Origin: Maledivibacter halophilus
GTDB taxonomy: Bacteria > Bacillota > Clostridia > Peptostreptococcales > Caminicellaceae
Length of the DNA stretch: 64,000 nucleotides
Assembly: GCF_900167445.1 (NCBI RefSeq)
Contig: NZ_FUZT01000002.1
Coordinates: forward strand, 124,001-188,000
Direction of reading: 5' to 3'
The translations under genes and the position numbers were made by a program. The first letter of the stretch is position 1, and every line of letters begins with the position of its first letter. Below are positions 16,568 through 26,146 of this stretch, piece after piece. The notes beneath the pieces were generated by a model, which made no database searches, was not told the origin of the DNA, and saw only the letters and a list, made by a program, of their open reading frames with translations.

Positions 16568-16589
16568 ATTAATTTTAGGAGGTATAGTG

Positions 16590-17816
16590 ATGACTATTTT
16601 TATTAAAAGCAAGTTACTAATTGATGGCACAGGTAGAGAACCTATTGAAAATGGTATTGTTGTTGTAGAAGATAATAGAATTGTAGAACTTGGAGATTCA
16701 AATAGTATAGAAATACCTTTAGATTCGGAAATTATTGATTGTAGTGAAGAGATAGTATTGCCGGGATTGATTGATTCCCATTTACATGCAGGGGAGGATT
16801 CAAATAGAGAAGAATCGGTTTTAGGACAGCATGAAAAACCTGATGCATTAAGGGCTTTAAGAGGTTATTTATCATTGCAAAAGGATATTAAAGCTGGAGT
16901 AACAACAGTAAGATTATTAGGTGATGGAAAGGGATGCATAGATAAGATTATTAGAGACGCAATAAATTCTGGAGAAATTACAGGACCAAGGGTATTAGCA
17001 GCTGTTCAAGCAATTCGTCCAACCCATGGTACTGGTGGGCAGATTGGAGTAGCTGCTGATGGAGTTGATCAGGTAAGATATTATACCCGTAAAGCTATTT
17101 CTCTTGGAGCTGATGTAATAAAATTATTTGTCTCAAATATTTCTAGAGGAGAGACATATTTGGATTACTTACGTGGAGATCTTACTGGAGTTCCTGCATT
17201 TACAAAGGATGAAATTGCAGTAGCAGTAGAAGAAGCCCATAGAGCGGGGTTAAAAGTTGCAGTGCATTGCATAGGAGGACAGGCTTTAAGGTGGTCTTTA
17301 GAAGCAGGGGTTGATTCTATTGAACATGGCAATCTTATAGAAGAAGATGATATTCCTCTATTTTTAAGTACAGGAGCCTTTTTAAGCGATCCAAATCTTC
17401 ACTTGTTTTTTGATAAAAAAATAGGGTTTGAAAGCGAGGGAAATAAGACTCATAAGTGGGATGATTTACCTAAATGGTGGCATGAAAAAGTAAGAAAATC
17501 CAGAGAACAAACAAGAAGAGTGATGTCAAAGGCATTAAAGGCAGGAGTGAAATTTGCTTTGGCCACTGACTTAAACCATGGAGGTCTTTGGAAAGAAGCA
17601 AAATATTTTGTAGAGGAAATAGGAGCTAGTCCAATGGAAGCTATTCTTGCTATTACCAAAAACGGCGCTGAAAATTGTGGTTTAGAGAAAGAAATTGGAA
17701 CGTTAGAAAAAGGGAAATTAGCAGATATTATTTCTGTTAAGGGAAACCCATTGGAAAATATAGAAAATCTAAAGAATGTTAGTCTAGTTATGAAAGATGG
17801 AGTAATAATAAAATAG
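16590..17816 (+). CDS. Amidohydrolase-superfamily metal-dependent hydrolase
   Basis: The 408-residue enzyme has the superfamily metal ligands: HLHAGED after VLPGLIDS (residues about 58-68), a candidate bridging lysine in VIKLFVS, AVHCIGG, SIEHGN and the catalytic ATDLNHGG. It resembles imidazolonepropionase and Xaa-Pro dipeptidase-like members (COG1228), which cleave C-N bonds in rings, amides or N-glycoside-like compounds. AGGAGG lies 7 bases before ATG 16590. Sitting between the importer and the sugar enzymes, it probably acts on the imported compound to release a sugar or sugar derivative; this is inference. Confidence 0.88.
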   Translation: MTIFIKSKLLIDGTGREPIENGIVVVEDNRIVELGDSNSIEIPLDSEIIDCSEEIVLPGLIDSHLHAGEDSNREESVLGQHEKPDALRALRGYLSLQKDIKAGVTTVRLLGDGKGCIDKIIRDAINSGEITGPRVLAAVQAIRPTHGTGGQIGVAADGVDQVRYYTRKAISLGADVIKLFVSNISRGETYLDYLRGDLTGVPAFTKDEIAVAVEEAHRAGLKVAVHCIGGQALRWSLEAGVDSIEHGNLIEEDDIPLFLSTGAFLSDPNLHLFFDKKIGFESEGNKTHKWDDLPKWWHEKVRKSREQTRRVMSKALKAGVKFALATDLNHGGLWKEAKYFVEEIGASPMEAILAITKNGAENCGLEKEIGTLEKGKLADIISVKGNPLENIENLKNVSLVMKDGVIIK

Positions 17817-17856
17817 TATATCTTTAGCTTAATGTGAATTTTTTAGGAGGATTGTA

Positions 17857-19653
17857 ATGAATGAATTTAATGAGAGACTAAAAGGATATTTACCCAAAGT
17901 AGGAATTCGTCCAATAATAGATGGAAGAAGGAAAGGAATAAGGGAAGCTTTAGAGAAGCAGACAATGGATATGGCTAAGGCTGTAGCTGAGTTAGTTTCA
18001 CAAAATTTAAAATATACAAATGGTAAACCTGTCGAATGTATTATTGCTGATACTACAATAGGCGGTGTATCAGAGGCCGCAAAATGTGCTGAGAAATTTT
18101 CTAAAGAGGGTGTAGGATTAACTATAAGTGTTACTCCATGCTGGTGCTATGGAGCAGAAACAATTGATATGGATCCTATGATTCCAAAGGCGATTTGGGG
18201 ATTCAATGGTACAGAGAGACCAGGTGCTGTTTACCTTGCTTCAGCACTGGCAGCCCATAATCAAAAGGGATTACCTTCCTTCAGTATTTATGGTAAAGAT
18301 GTTCAGGATAGGGGAGATAGTACAATTCCCGATGATGTAAAAGAAAAATTGTTAAATTTCACAAAAGCAGGACTTGCGGTGGCTTATATGAGGGGGAAAT
18401 CATATTTGTCTATGGGCGGTGTATCTATGGGAATTGCAGGCTCTATGGTCAACCCTGATTTTTTTGAAAGCTATCTTGGTATGAGATGTGAATATATAGA
18501 TATGTCAGAATTTATTAGAAGAATTGAAGAAGAAATATATGACAAAGAAGAATATCAGAGGGCATTAGAATGGGTTAGGAAAAATTGTATTGAAGGAAGT
18601 GATAATAATAAGAAGGAGATACAGCATTCTAGAGAAGAAAAAAATATGGACTGGGAAACAAGTGTGAAAATGGCTATTATTGCAAAAGATCTTATGGCAG
18701 GGAATCCAGTTCTTAAACACATAGGATATGAAGAAGAGGCAGAGGGACATAATGCAATTGTTGCAGGATTTCAAGGACAAAGACAATGGACAGACCATTT
18801 TCCTAATGGAGACTTTATGGAAGCTATACTTAATTCTTCCTTTGACTGGAATGGTATTAGACAGCCCTATATTTTAGCAACTGAAAATGACAGCTTAAAT
18901 GGAGTATCAATGTTATTTGGACATTTACTTACAGGAACTGCTCAAATTTTTGCAGATGTTAGAACCTATTGGAGTCCTGAGGCTATTAAGCGTGTTTCAG
19001 GATATGAATTAAATGGAGTAGCATCAAAGGGTATTATACACTTGATTAATTCGGGAGCAGCTGCCCTTGATGGTACAGGTCAGCAGTCCCAAAATGGCAA
19101 TCCAGTAATAAAACCACACTGGGAAGTAACAGCTGATGAAGTTAAGAAATGCCTCGATGCAACAAGATGGAGGCCAGCTAGTCTTGAATATTTTAGAGGT
19201 GGAGGATATTCATCTAATTATGTAACTAAAGGTGAAATGCCTGTTACAATGTCTAGAATAAATATTGTTAAAGGTTTAGGTCCAGTTTTACAGATAGCAG
19301 AAGGGTATGCAGTGAATTTACCCGATGAAGTTCATAATATTTTGAATGAACGTACAGATCCAACTTGGCCTACAACATGGTTTGCACCAAGATTAACAGG
19401 TATAGGTGCTTTTAAGGATGTTTATTCTGTTATGCATAATTGGGGAGCAAATCATGGTTCAATAAGCTATGGACATATTGGAGAAGATTTGATTACTCTA
19501 TCCTCAATGTTGAGAATTCCAGTCAATATGCATAATGTGCCTGAAAATAGAATATTTAGACCAAGTGCTTGGACAGCCTTTGGAACCAATAATTTGGAAG
19601 GATCAGACTTTAGAGCTTGCAGTAATTATGGACCCTTATATGGGAAGAAATAA
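17857..19653 (+). CDS. fucI: L-fucose (D-arabinose) isomerase
   Basis: A full-length FucI of 598 residues. It shows [16 protein letters not shown] at the N-terminus, [17 protein letters not shown], and the catalytic region [30 protein letters not shown] and [13 protein letters not shown] hold the metal-binding Glu and Asp, and [10 protein letters not shown] with [13 protein letters not shown] follows. The enzyme interconverts L-fucose and L-fuculose and also D-arabinose and D-ribulose, with Mn, in the cytoplasm. No fuculose-phosphate aldolase is present, whereas a ribulokinase is the next gene, which favours D-arabinose to D-ribulose here. Confidence 0.95.
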   Translation: MNEFNERLKGYLPKVGIRPIIDGRRKGIREALEKQTMDMAKAVAELVSQNLKYTNGKPVECIIADTTIGGVSEAAKCAEKFSKEGVGLTISVTPCWCYGAETIDMDPMIPKAIWGFNGTERPGAVYLASALAAHNQKGLPSFSIYGKDVQDRGDSTIPDDVKEKLLNFTKAGLAVAYMRGKSYLSMGGVSMGIAGSMVNPDFFESYLGMRCEYIDMSEFIRRIEEEIYDKEEYQRALEWVRKNCIEGSDNNKKEIQHSREEKNMDWETSVKMAIIAKDLMAGNPVLKHIGYEEEAEGHNAIVAGFQGQRQWTDHFPNGDFMEAILNSSFDWNGIRQPYILATENDSLNGVSMLFGHLLTGTAQIFADVRTYWSPEAIKRVSGYELNGVASKGIIHLINSGAAALDGTGQQSQNGNPVIKPHWEVTADEVKKCLDATRWRPASLEYFRGGGYSSNYVTKGEMPVTMSRINIVKGLGPVLQIAEGYAVNLPDEVHNILNERTDPTWPTTWFAPRLTGIGAFKDVYSVMHNWGANHGSISYGHIGEDLITLSSMLRIPVNMHNVPENRIFRPSAWTAFGTNNLEGSDFRACSNYGPLYGKK

Positions 19654-19701
19654 TTTAGTAAATAATTAGATTTTATTAACTGCCTTTGAAGGAGGAGTTT
19701 T

Positions 19702-21363
19702 ATGGCCAAATATACGATTGGACTTGATTTTGGTACTTTATCTGCTAGAGCAGTTCTTGTAGATGTAAGTAATGGCTTGGAGATATCAATGTCTTCAAAG
19801 GAATATGCCAGTGGAGTAATAAATACAGTTCTTCCAAATACAGATATAAAGTTAAAAGAAGATTGGGCTCTTCAAGATCCTAAAGATTATCTTGATGTTT
19901 TATATCATATAATACCTGATGTTATTGAAAAATCTGGTGTAAATAGTGAAGATATAATTGGAGTAGGAGTAGATTTTACATCATGTACCATACTTCCTAT
20001 AGACAGTAAAGGCAACCCTCTATGCTTTTATGAAAAGCATAGAAAGAATCCTTATAGCTGGGCAAAACTTTGGAAAGATCATTCTGCACAATATTATGCA
20101 GATATATTAAATGAATTAGCCATACAAAAAAATGAGGAATTTTTAAGACTATATGGAGGGAAAATATCCTCTGAATGGATGATTCCTAAATTAATGCAAA
20201 TGGTAAGTGAAAGTCCCGAAACATATGATCAAGCCCATTCCTTTATAGAAGCTGGAGACTGGATTGTTTTTAAACTAACGGGTCAATTTAAAAGAAACTG
20301 TTGTGCAGCTGGATTCAAAGCCACATGGAATAGCAAATTAGGATATCCATCGGGAGATTTTCTTAAAATGCTGCATCCTAAATTAGAAAATCTTGTAGAG
20401 GATAAGCTTTCAAATGATATATTTTCAATAGGAACTAAAGCAGGTTATGTAAATGAAGAAATAGCTAAAAAAACAGGCTTAAAGGATGGAACTGCTGTTT
20501 CAGTGGCTTCTATAGATGCTCATGTGGCTTTTCCGGCAATGGGAATAAGTAGTCCAGGTAATATGGTAATTATTGTAGGGACTTCAACATGCAATATATT
20601 GATTGATGAAAGAGAAATAAAGATACCAGGAATATCTGGTGTTGTAAAGGATGCAGTAATACCAGGATATTATGGATACGAAGCTGGACAGGCTGCTGTG
20701 GGAGATATATTTAATTGGTTTATAAACAACTGTGTACCAGTTAATTATGTTGAAGAAGCAAGAAATAAAAAGATAACAATTTTTGAATTGTTAAATGAGA
20801 AGTCAGCAAAGCTTAAACCAGGGGAAACAGGTCTTTTGTGTCTTGACTGGCTTAATGGCAATCGGTCTACTCTTATAGACGCAGATCTTTCAGGAATGAT
20901 ACTTGGTCTTACTCTTTCAACAAAGCCTGAGGAAATATATAGAGCACTTATTGAAGCAACAGCCTTTGGACAGAACATGATAGTTGAAACATTTAGAAAT
21001 CACGGTATAAAAATAGACTCTATTTATGCATGCGGAGGAATAAGTAAGAAGAATCCCCTTCTTATGCAAATTTATGCTGATGTAATGAATATGAATATAA
21101 AAATATCTGAATCAGATCAAGCTGTGGCCTTAGGAGCTGCTATGTTTGGCGCAGTATCTGCAGGAAATAAAAGTGGTGGATATGACAGCATAGAAGAAGC
21201 TGCATCTAGGATGGGAAGATTATTGGATATCGTATATAAGCCTATTGAAACAAACGTAGAAGCTTATCAAGCGATATATAAAGAATATAAGAAATTATAC
21301 AATTATTTTGGCAGAGAGAATGATGTCATGAAAAAATTAAAAAAAATGAAAAGTGAATATTAG
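19702..21363 (+). CDS. araB: Ribulokinase (AraB-type FGGY kinase)
   Basis: The 553-residue sugar kinase has the FGGY N-terminal YTIGLDFGTLSARAVLVD, VGVDFTSCTILPID, the mid-protein AAGFKATWN and the C-terminal ATP-site segments IYACGGISKKNPLLMQIYAD and AVALGAAMFGAV. It matches ribulokinase rather than fuculokinase in length and motifs. AraB enzymes often accept both L- and D-ribulose. With D-ribulose from FucI the product is D-ribulose 5-phosphate, which enters the pentose phosphate pathway directly and explains why no epimerase is present. GGAGGAG precedes ATG 19702. Confidence 0.92.
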   Translation: MAKYTIGLDFGTLSARAVLVDVSNGLEISMSSKEYASGVINTVLPNTDIKLKEDWALQDPKDYLDVLYHIIPDVIEKSGVNSEDIIGVGVDFTSCTILPIDSKGNPLCFYEKHRKNPYSWAKLWKDHSAQYYADILNELAIQKNEEFLRLYGGKISSEWMIPKLMQMVSESPETYDQAHSFIEAGDWIVFKLTGQFKRNCCAAGFKATWNSKLGYPSGDFLKMLHPKLENLVEDKLSNDIFSIGTKAGYVNEEIAKKTGLKDGTAVSVASIDAHVAFPAMGISSPGNMVIIVGTSTCNILIDEREIKIPGISGVVKDAVIPGYYGYEAGQAAVGDIFNWFINNCVPVNYVEEARNKKITIFELLNEKSAKLKPGETGLLCLDWLNGNRSTLIDADLSGMILGLTLSTKPEEIYRALIEATAFGQNMIVETFRNHGIKIDSIYACGGISKKNPLLMQIYADVMNMNIKISESDQAVALGAAMFGAVSAGNKSGGYDSIEEAASRMGRLLDIVYKPIETNVEAYQAIYKEYKKLYNYFGRENDVMKKLKKMKSEY

Positions 21364-21373
21364 GAGGATTATT

Positions 21374-22132
21374 ATGAAACAATCATTATCTATATTATTT
21401 GTTGGAGAATCTTGTGTTGTTCATACGATTGAATACAAAGGTTATGACAATTTTGCAGCTACTAGATATAATGAACCTGCATTAATCATGAAAGATGTTT
21501 TTGAAAGGGAAGGACATGATTTTACTCATATTCCTTGTCATAGGGTACATTTAGATTTTCCTACAGACTTAAGTGATTTGAAAAAATATGATGTTATATT
21601 ATTAAGTGATGTAGGAGCAAATACAATGTTATTACATCCCGATACTGCAAGGTTTTCAAAGAGAACTGTCAACAAATTAAAGCTTATAAAAGATTATGTT
21701 AATGAAGGTGGAGGCTTTGGTATGATTGGAGGCTATATGACCTTTCAAGGAATAGAAGCTAAGGGAAAATATAAAGATACACATATTGAGGATATTTTAC
21801 CTGTTAATCTCTTGACCTATGATGATAGAGTAGAGATACCAGAAGGTGTTGATTTGAAAATAAATCCTGGATCCCATATAATATTAAATGGATTACCTAG
21901 TGATTTGCCATATATTTTAGGATACAATCGCTTAATACCCAAGGAAAATGCAACTGTATTAGTAAAAAATGATAAAGACCCTATTATTTCAATTGGTGAA
22001 TATGGAAATGGTAGAACATTGGCCTATGCTACGGATTGTACACCCCATTGGTCACCTTCTGCAATGTATGAATGGGAATATTATAGTACTTTATGGGATA
22101 GATTAGTTAAGTGGCTTGCAAAACAGCTATAA
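21374..22132 (+). CDS. ThuA-like/glutamine amidotransferase-like protein
   Basis: The 252-residue protein has the class I glutamine-amidotransferase-like (ThuA/GATase1) fold: SILFVGESC at the start, LKKYDVILLSDVGANT, FVNEGG-type YVNEGGGFGMIGGYMTFQG, and a C-terminal GEYGNGRTLAYATDCTPHW. ThuA family members occur in sugar-use operons, but their reaction is poorly defined. AGGAGG overlaps the araB stop codon, and ATG 21374 follows at 6 bases, so it is tightly coupled to araB. It is the last gene of the block and is followed by a terminator. Confidence 0.8.
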   Translation: MKQSLSILFVGESCVVHTIEYKGYDNFAATRYNEPALIMKDVFEREGHDFTHIPCHRVHLDFPTDLSDLKKYDVILLSDVGANTMLLHPDTARFSKRTVNKLKLIKDYVNEGGGFGMIGGYMTFQGIEAKGKYKDTHIEDILPVNLLTYDDRVEIPEGVDLKINPGSHIILNGLPSDLPYILGYNRLIPKENATVLVKNDKDPIISIGEYGNGRTLAYATDCTPHWSPSAMYEWEYYSTLWDRLVKWLAKQL

Positions 22133-22190
22133 TAAAATAATATTTTATTTTTATGTTTATGAAAAAATTAAATATGGTAGTTTAATAGGG

Positions 22191-22233
22191 TAGATATGGG
22201 CTGAGAAAATTTTTCATCTCATATCTATTTTTT
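22191..22233 (+). terminator. Terminator of the sugar-catabolic operon
   Basis: TAGATATG pairs with CATATCTA, with a second short stem inside, followed by a T-run (TATTTTTTTA). It ends exactly where the right 41-bp direct repeat begins. Confidence 0.75.
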
Positions 22234-22279
22234 ATATGTTTTTCAAGGAATGAAGGAAGTAGAATTTATTAAAATCTAA
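22232..22279 (+). pseudogene. 41-bp direct repeat, right copy: severed 3' end of the phosphoesterase gene
   Basis: Bases 22232-22272 are identical to 10267-10307. In the same frame they read LYVFQGMKEVEFIKI followed by TAA at 22277-22279, a plausible native C-terminus for the phosphoesterase encoded at 9856. This is what an insertion into that gene's 3' end would leave behind. No start codon or other part of the gene is here. Confidence 0.75.
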
Positions 22280-22400
22280 AGCAGTATTTTAAAGATTAAA
22301 CCTTCAAACCAGGAATTACTAATTATTGTAAAAACAATATAAATGATATATAATTCATACTGTAATGGATTTTATAATATTTCTTATTAAGGAGGCAAAA

Positions 22401-23405
22401 ATGGGTTTGAAAAAATATTCTATAATGACCTTTACAGATGCAATGGATAAGACCTTTGATATACATAAAAAGCATATGGCCTCTTCTGCCCTGTATCTGT
22501 TTTTATACTATATAATAAGCTTTATTGCATATATTATAATATTTTTTATTGGAATATTTGGATTTGTCTATACAACGGCTAATTTATTTATAGGATATGG
22601 AAGGAGTAGTATATTTCCCGGTACAAGCCTTGGGCCAGTATTTTACTTTTTCACTATTTTTGGTATTGTTCTTGCGTTAATGCTATTATTTAAATTTATG
22701 AAACAAGCAGGAATTATTGATATTGCTTCTAAGGCTTTCTTGAATAAAAATGTTCAATTTGAAAAGTCTTTGGGAATGGCTTTTAAAAAAATTCCTGCTA
22801 TTATCACTATAATAATAGGATATGGATTAGCATTTCTTCCGGTAATAATTATTTCTGCTGCTGCAGTATATAATTTTGATTTAATATATAGAGATTTAAA
22901 CTATGCATTAGATAGCATTAATATATGGATTATTCTACTGGGAATAATAGTAGCTATTATAACTATTTGTTTAATAACTTTATATATGTTTTCAATTCAA
23001 GCCGTTGTTATTGACAAACTTTATTTTTTAAAAGCATTAAAAAGGAGTAGAATCCTTGTTAAGAACAGTTTTTGGAGATTATTAGGCATAAATATACTAT
23101 TTTATATTGTAGTTTTAGCAATTACATATTCCATGTATTCTTTTTTTGGTGTTATTGGAGGTCTTATTATTCTTCTTTTAAAGGCTATAGGTTTACATGA
23201 GCCAAATATGGCTGCTTTATTGATGGTTGGAAATTATATAAGAATACCTTTACAAATAATATTGTCTATATTTATATCTCCACTTAAAGGAATATTTACT
23301 ACTGTTTTGTATTATAATCAACGTTTTAAAAAGGAAGGTTATGATATAAAATTGGAGCTTGAAAATTTAAAAGAGGAAATAAATATAGATCAATTGAAGG
23401 CTTAA
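22401..23405 (+). CDS. Multi-pass membrane protein of unknown function
   Basis: The 334-residue protein begins with a cytoplasmic-looking stretch (MGLKKYSIMTFTDAMDKTFDIHKKH) followed by about six to seven hydrophobic segments. A repeated helix-rich motif is seen in ALKRSRILVKNSFWRLLGINILFY. AAGGAGGC lies just before ATG 22401. I do not recognise a named family with certainty; it resembles the polytopic proteins that accompany MoxR/DUF58 genes, which follow it directly here. It likely belongs to that complex or serves its membrane anchoring. Confidence 0.75.
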   Translation: MGLKKYSIMTFTDAMDKTFDIHKKHMASSALYLFLYYIISFIAYIIIFFIGIFGFVYTTANLFIGYGRSSIFPGTSLGPVFYFFTIFGIVLALMLLFKFMKQAGIIDIASKAFLNKNVQFEKSLGMAFKKIPAIITIIIGYGLAFLPVIIISAAAVYNFDLIYRDLNYALDSINIWIILLGIIVAIITICLITLYMFSIQAVVIDKLYFLKALKRSRILVKNSFWRLLGINILFYIVVLAITYSMYSFFGVIGGLIILLLKAIGLHEPNMAALLMVGNYIRIPLQIILSIFISPLKGIFTTVLYYNQRFKKEGYDIKLELENLKEEINIDQLKA

Positions 23406-23446
23406 TAAGTTTAGAAATTGGTTATTTATAGAAAAGGAGAAGAAGA

Positions 23447-24121
23447 GTGATATATATAGCTGAGCTATTAACTCCAACGAAAGAAAAATTTGATAAAACG
23501 ATTGAAGGAATATTGAATAGTTCAAAGTATAAACAGTTCAATCAGAATTATATAGATGTAATGGGAAAATTAAGGGAAAGGATTATCTCTTGGCTAGAAA
23601 AATGGCTGGAATCTTTGAATTTTAGTGGAGATGAAATATCAAGAGTTGTACCTTCTGCCTCTAATGGAATCATTATTATCGGAACAATTATTATAATTTT
23701 AATTATAATTTTAATATTTTTATCTATTAAAAAGATGATTAAAAAAGATAATAGGGTCAAAAGAATACTTGGAGAGGTAATTGATGAAAAAACTACTACA
23801 GTAGGATTATATGAAAAAGCTAGAACTTTTAAAGATAGAGGCCAATATAGAGAAGCCATTAGATATAGCTTTATTGCACTTCTCTTTCAGATGAATGAAT
23901 ATAATCTTTTATCCTTAGATGAAACTCAGACAAATAGTGAGATAGTCTTTGCATTAAGAAAAAATAATTTTAAAAACATAGATTTGCTTGAAGAGGCTGC
24001 TCATTTATTCAATAAAGTATGGTATGGTCACAAAGTAATAAATGAGGAAGTTTATAAATCATGGGAGAAAACCATAGAAATATTGAATAATGGGGTGAAT
24101 GATTTTGCAAAACAAAAATAG
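23447..24121 (+). CDS. DUF4129-domain membrane protein
   Basis: The 224-residue protein has an N-terminal extracytoplasmic helical region, one transmembrane segment (residues about 73-93, GIIIIGTIIIILIIILIFLSI) and a C-terminal DUF4129 domain (YEKARTFKDRGQYREAIRYSFIALLFQMNEY through KVWYGHKVINEEVY). DUF4129 proteins are found in MoxR-DUF58 clusters. GTG 23447 follows AAGGAGA. Its end overlaps the next gene by 23 bases, so the two are coupled. Confidence 0.8.
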   Translation: MIYIAELLTPTKEKFDKTIEGILNSSKYKQFNQNYIDVMGKLRERIISWLEKWLESLNFSGDEISRVVPSASNGIIIIGTIIIILIIILIFLSIKKMIKKDNRVKRILGEVIDEKTTTVGLYEKARTFKDRGQYREAIRYSFIALLFQMNEYNLLSLDETQTNSEIVFALRKNNFKNIDLLEEAAHLFNKVWYGHKVINEEVYKSWEKTIEILNNGVNDFAKQK

Positions 24122-25166
24122 AAAGGACATATGGCTTTTTATACTATTGATTCCTGTATTTTTATGGTTGAGTTTAAACTATGCTGATCATAGAAATGAT
24201 AACGGCACTTCCTATTCAGTTTTAAATAGAGGCTCTAAAGGAATGAGTATTATATACGAAACCATGAAGAAATTAAACTACCCAGTTAAACTAGTTTTAG
24301 ATAATGTAGAAGATAAATCCCATGATAAGGTACAAATTATTGTTTCTGCCAAAAATAATCGAAAATTTAATATAAACAATGATGAAATTAAAAAATGGAT
24401 AAAAAATGGCGGTAAATTAGTTTATCTATATGAAGATTTAGAAAATAGAAAATTGAAATATGGCAAAAAAATAAATACATATGAAAAGAATGATGGGTCG
24501 GTTTACTCTTATGGAAAGGGAAAAATACTGACAGGAAATATTAAACTAATAGCTAATAAAACATTAACTATAAATACCGATGGTGCATATTGGATATTAA
24601 GTCAAATAGATAAATGGAATTATAACAGTTTAGAATTTAATGAATTTTACCTGTATGAAAGTAGTCAAAAGCCATCTTTGTGGAGAGATATTCCTGGGGG
24701 CGTTAAGTTCATACTATTTCAATTGGCTATATTAATAGGAGCAATAATTTTTTATAAAGGGAAAAGATTCGGTAGGCCTATACCCCTTTATGAAGAAGTG
24801 GAAAGAAGTGAAAATGAATATATTTACTCGGTGGCTGCTTTATATCATAAAGCTGGATGTTGGGAAGTAGTTTTAAAAAGCTATTACGATGATTTTCTAC
24901 TACAAGTGGAAGGATTATTTGGAAAGAACGAATATATTAAGGAAGAATGGTTAAAGCTTTGGGAAAATAAAAATTTACCAAAGCTTAACAAAGCAAAGAA
25001 ATTATATAGAATGATAAATAGTTTAGTAAGTATTGATAAAAGTGAAAAAAAAAGAAGGAAAAAATATTTGGAAACAATATCTATAATTGAAGAGCTTAAA
25101 AAAATACTCATAAAAAGGAGAGAAAGCCATTGGAAAAGGTTGAAAAAGGATATACAAAGAATATAA
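24099..25166 (+). CDS. DUF4350-domain membrane protein
   Basis: The 355-residue protein has an N-terminal membrane helix (IWLFILLIPVFLWLSLNY) and a DUF4350 domain (SVLNRGSKGMSIIYETMKKLNYPVKL through GGKLVYLYED). A second helix lies near residue 205 (VKFILFQLAILIGAIIFYKG) before a basic cytoplasmic tail. Such proteins sit beside MoxR ATPases and are thought to be clients or partners in envelope processes. Start choice is uncertain: ATG 24099 or TTG 24105, the latter better spaced from GGGGTGA. The gene overlaps moxR by 37 bases. Confidence 0.78.
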   Translation: MILQNKNRKDIWLFILLIPVFLWLSLNYADHRNDNGTSYSVLNRGSKGMSIIYETMKKLNYPVKLVLDNVEDKSHDKVQIIVSAKNNRKFNINNDEIKKWIKNGGKLVYLYEDLENRKLKYGKKINTYEKNDGSVYSYGKGKILTGNIKLIANKTLTINTDGAYWILSQIDKWNYNSLEFNEFYLYESSQKPSLWRDIPGGVKFILFQLAILIGAIIFYKGKRFGRPIPLYEEVERSENEYIYSVAALYHKAGCWEVVLKSYYDDFLLQVEGLFGKNEYIKEEWLKLWENKNLPKLNKAKKLYRMINSLVSIDKSEKKRRKKYLETISIIEELKKILIKRRESHWKRLKKDIQRI

Positions 25167-26095
25167 TAGATAAAATAACTCGGGAAATTAAGAAAGTTGT
25201 TGTAGAGCAAGATGAATTACTTAAATTCAATTTAATTTCTCTTTTATGCGGTGGTCATGTTTTGATTGAAGGGGTTCCGGGACTTGCAAAAACCCTTATG
25301 GTTAGAGGACTATCAAGAACTATTAATATAGATTTTAAAAAGATACAATTTACACCGGACCTAATGCCTGCTGATGTGACAGGAACAAAGATTTTTAATA
25401 TGCAGACCAGAGAGTTTGAATTAAAGAAAGGACCTGTATTTACAAATTTCCTATTGGCAGACGAGATAAATAGAACTCCTCCTAAGACCCAGGCAGGGTT
25501 ATTGGAAGCTATGGAGGAGCAAACGGTAACAATAGATGGTGAAATCATAAGACTTCCTAATCCATATATGATCTTTGCTACACAAAACCCAATTGAGTAT
25601 GAAGGAACATATCCATTGTCTGAGGCTTTATTAGATAGGTTTTTGATTAAGCTCATAGTTGATTATCCTTCAATTTCAGCCGAGAAGGAAGTTTTGAATA
25701 AATATAATAAAGGATTCACAAGTATTGATTTAGACAGGGGAGGAGTTAGTGTAGTATGTAGTGCAGAGGATATATTAAAATGTAGAAGGGAAATAAATAA
25801 TACGAAAATAGATGATGATCTAATTGGATATATTATCAGTATTGTATCAGAAACAAGAAATCACCCATTTATAGAAATAGGAAGCAGCCCTAGGGGATCT
25901 ATTGCACTTCTGTATACTTCAAAAGCCCATGCTGTAATGAGTGGCCGGGATTTCGTAATTCCTGAGGACATTAAGAGTGTATCTATACCTTGTCTTAGAC
26001 ATAGAATCATACTAAAGCCAGAGGTACAAATACAAGGAACAACAGAAGATGAGGTTTTAGAAAGTATTTTATCTGGTATAAAAGTGCCTAGATAG
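25130..26095 (+). CDS. MoxR-family AAA+ ATPase
   Basis: The 321-residue ATPase has Walker A GVPGLAKT, the MoxR-specific KIQFTPDLMPADVTGT, Walker B FLLADEINRTPPKTQAGLLEAMEEQ, sensor 1 FATQNP, and the arginine-finger and lid regions (LLDRF, SSPRGSIALL, RHRIILKP). MoxR proteins act as chaperones that load or mature partner proteins such as the DUF58/VWA protein encoded next. TTG 25130 follows AAGGAG at 9 bases inside the end of the preceding gene. Confidence 0.93.
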   Translation: MEKVEKGYTKNIIDKITREIKKVVVEQDELLKFNLISLLCGGHVLIEGVPGLAKTLMVRGLSRTINIDFKKIQFTPDLMPADVTGTKIFNMQTREFELKKGPVFTNFLLADEINRTPPKTQAGLLEAMEEQTVTIDGEIIRLPNPYMIFATQNPIEYEGTYPLSEALLDRFLIKLIVDYPSISAEKEVLNKYNKGFTSIDLDRGGVSVVCSAEDILKCRREINNTKIDDDLIGYIISIVSETRNHPFIEIGSSPRGSIALLYTSKAHAVMSGRDFVIPEDIKSVSIPCLRHRIILKPEVQIQGTTEDEVLESILSGIKVPR

Positions 26096-26146
26096 GATGA
26101 AATATTTTGTCAGTTACTTTTTAAATTGTTTTAGATAGAGAGTTGG

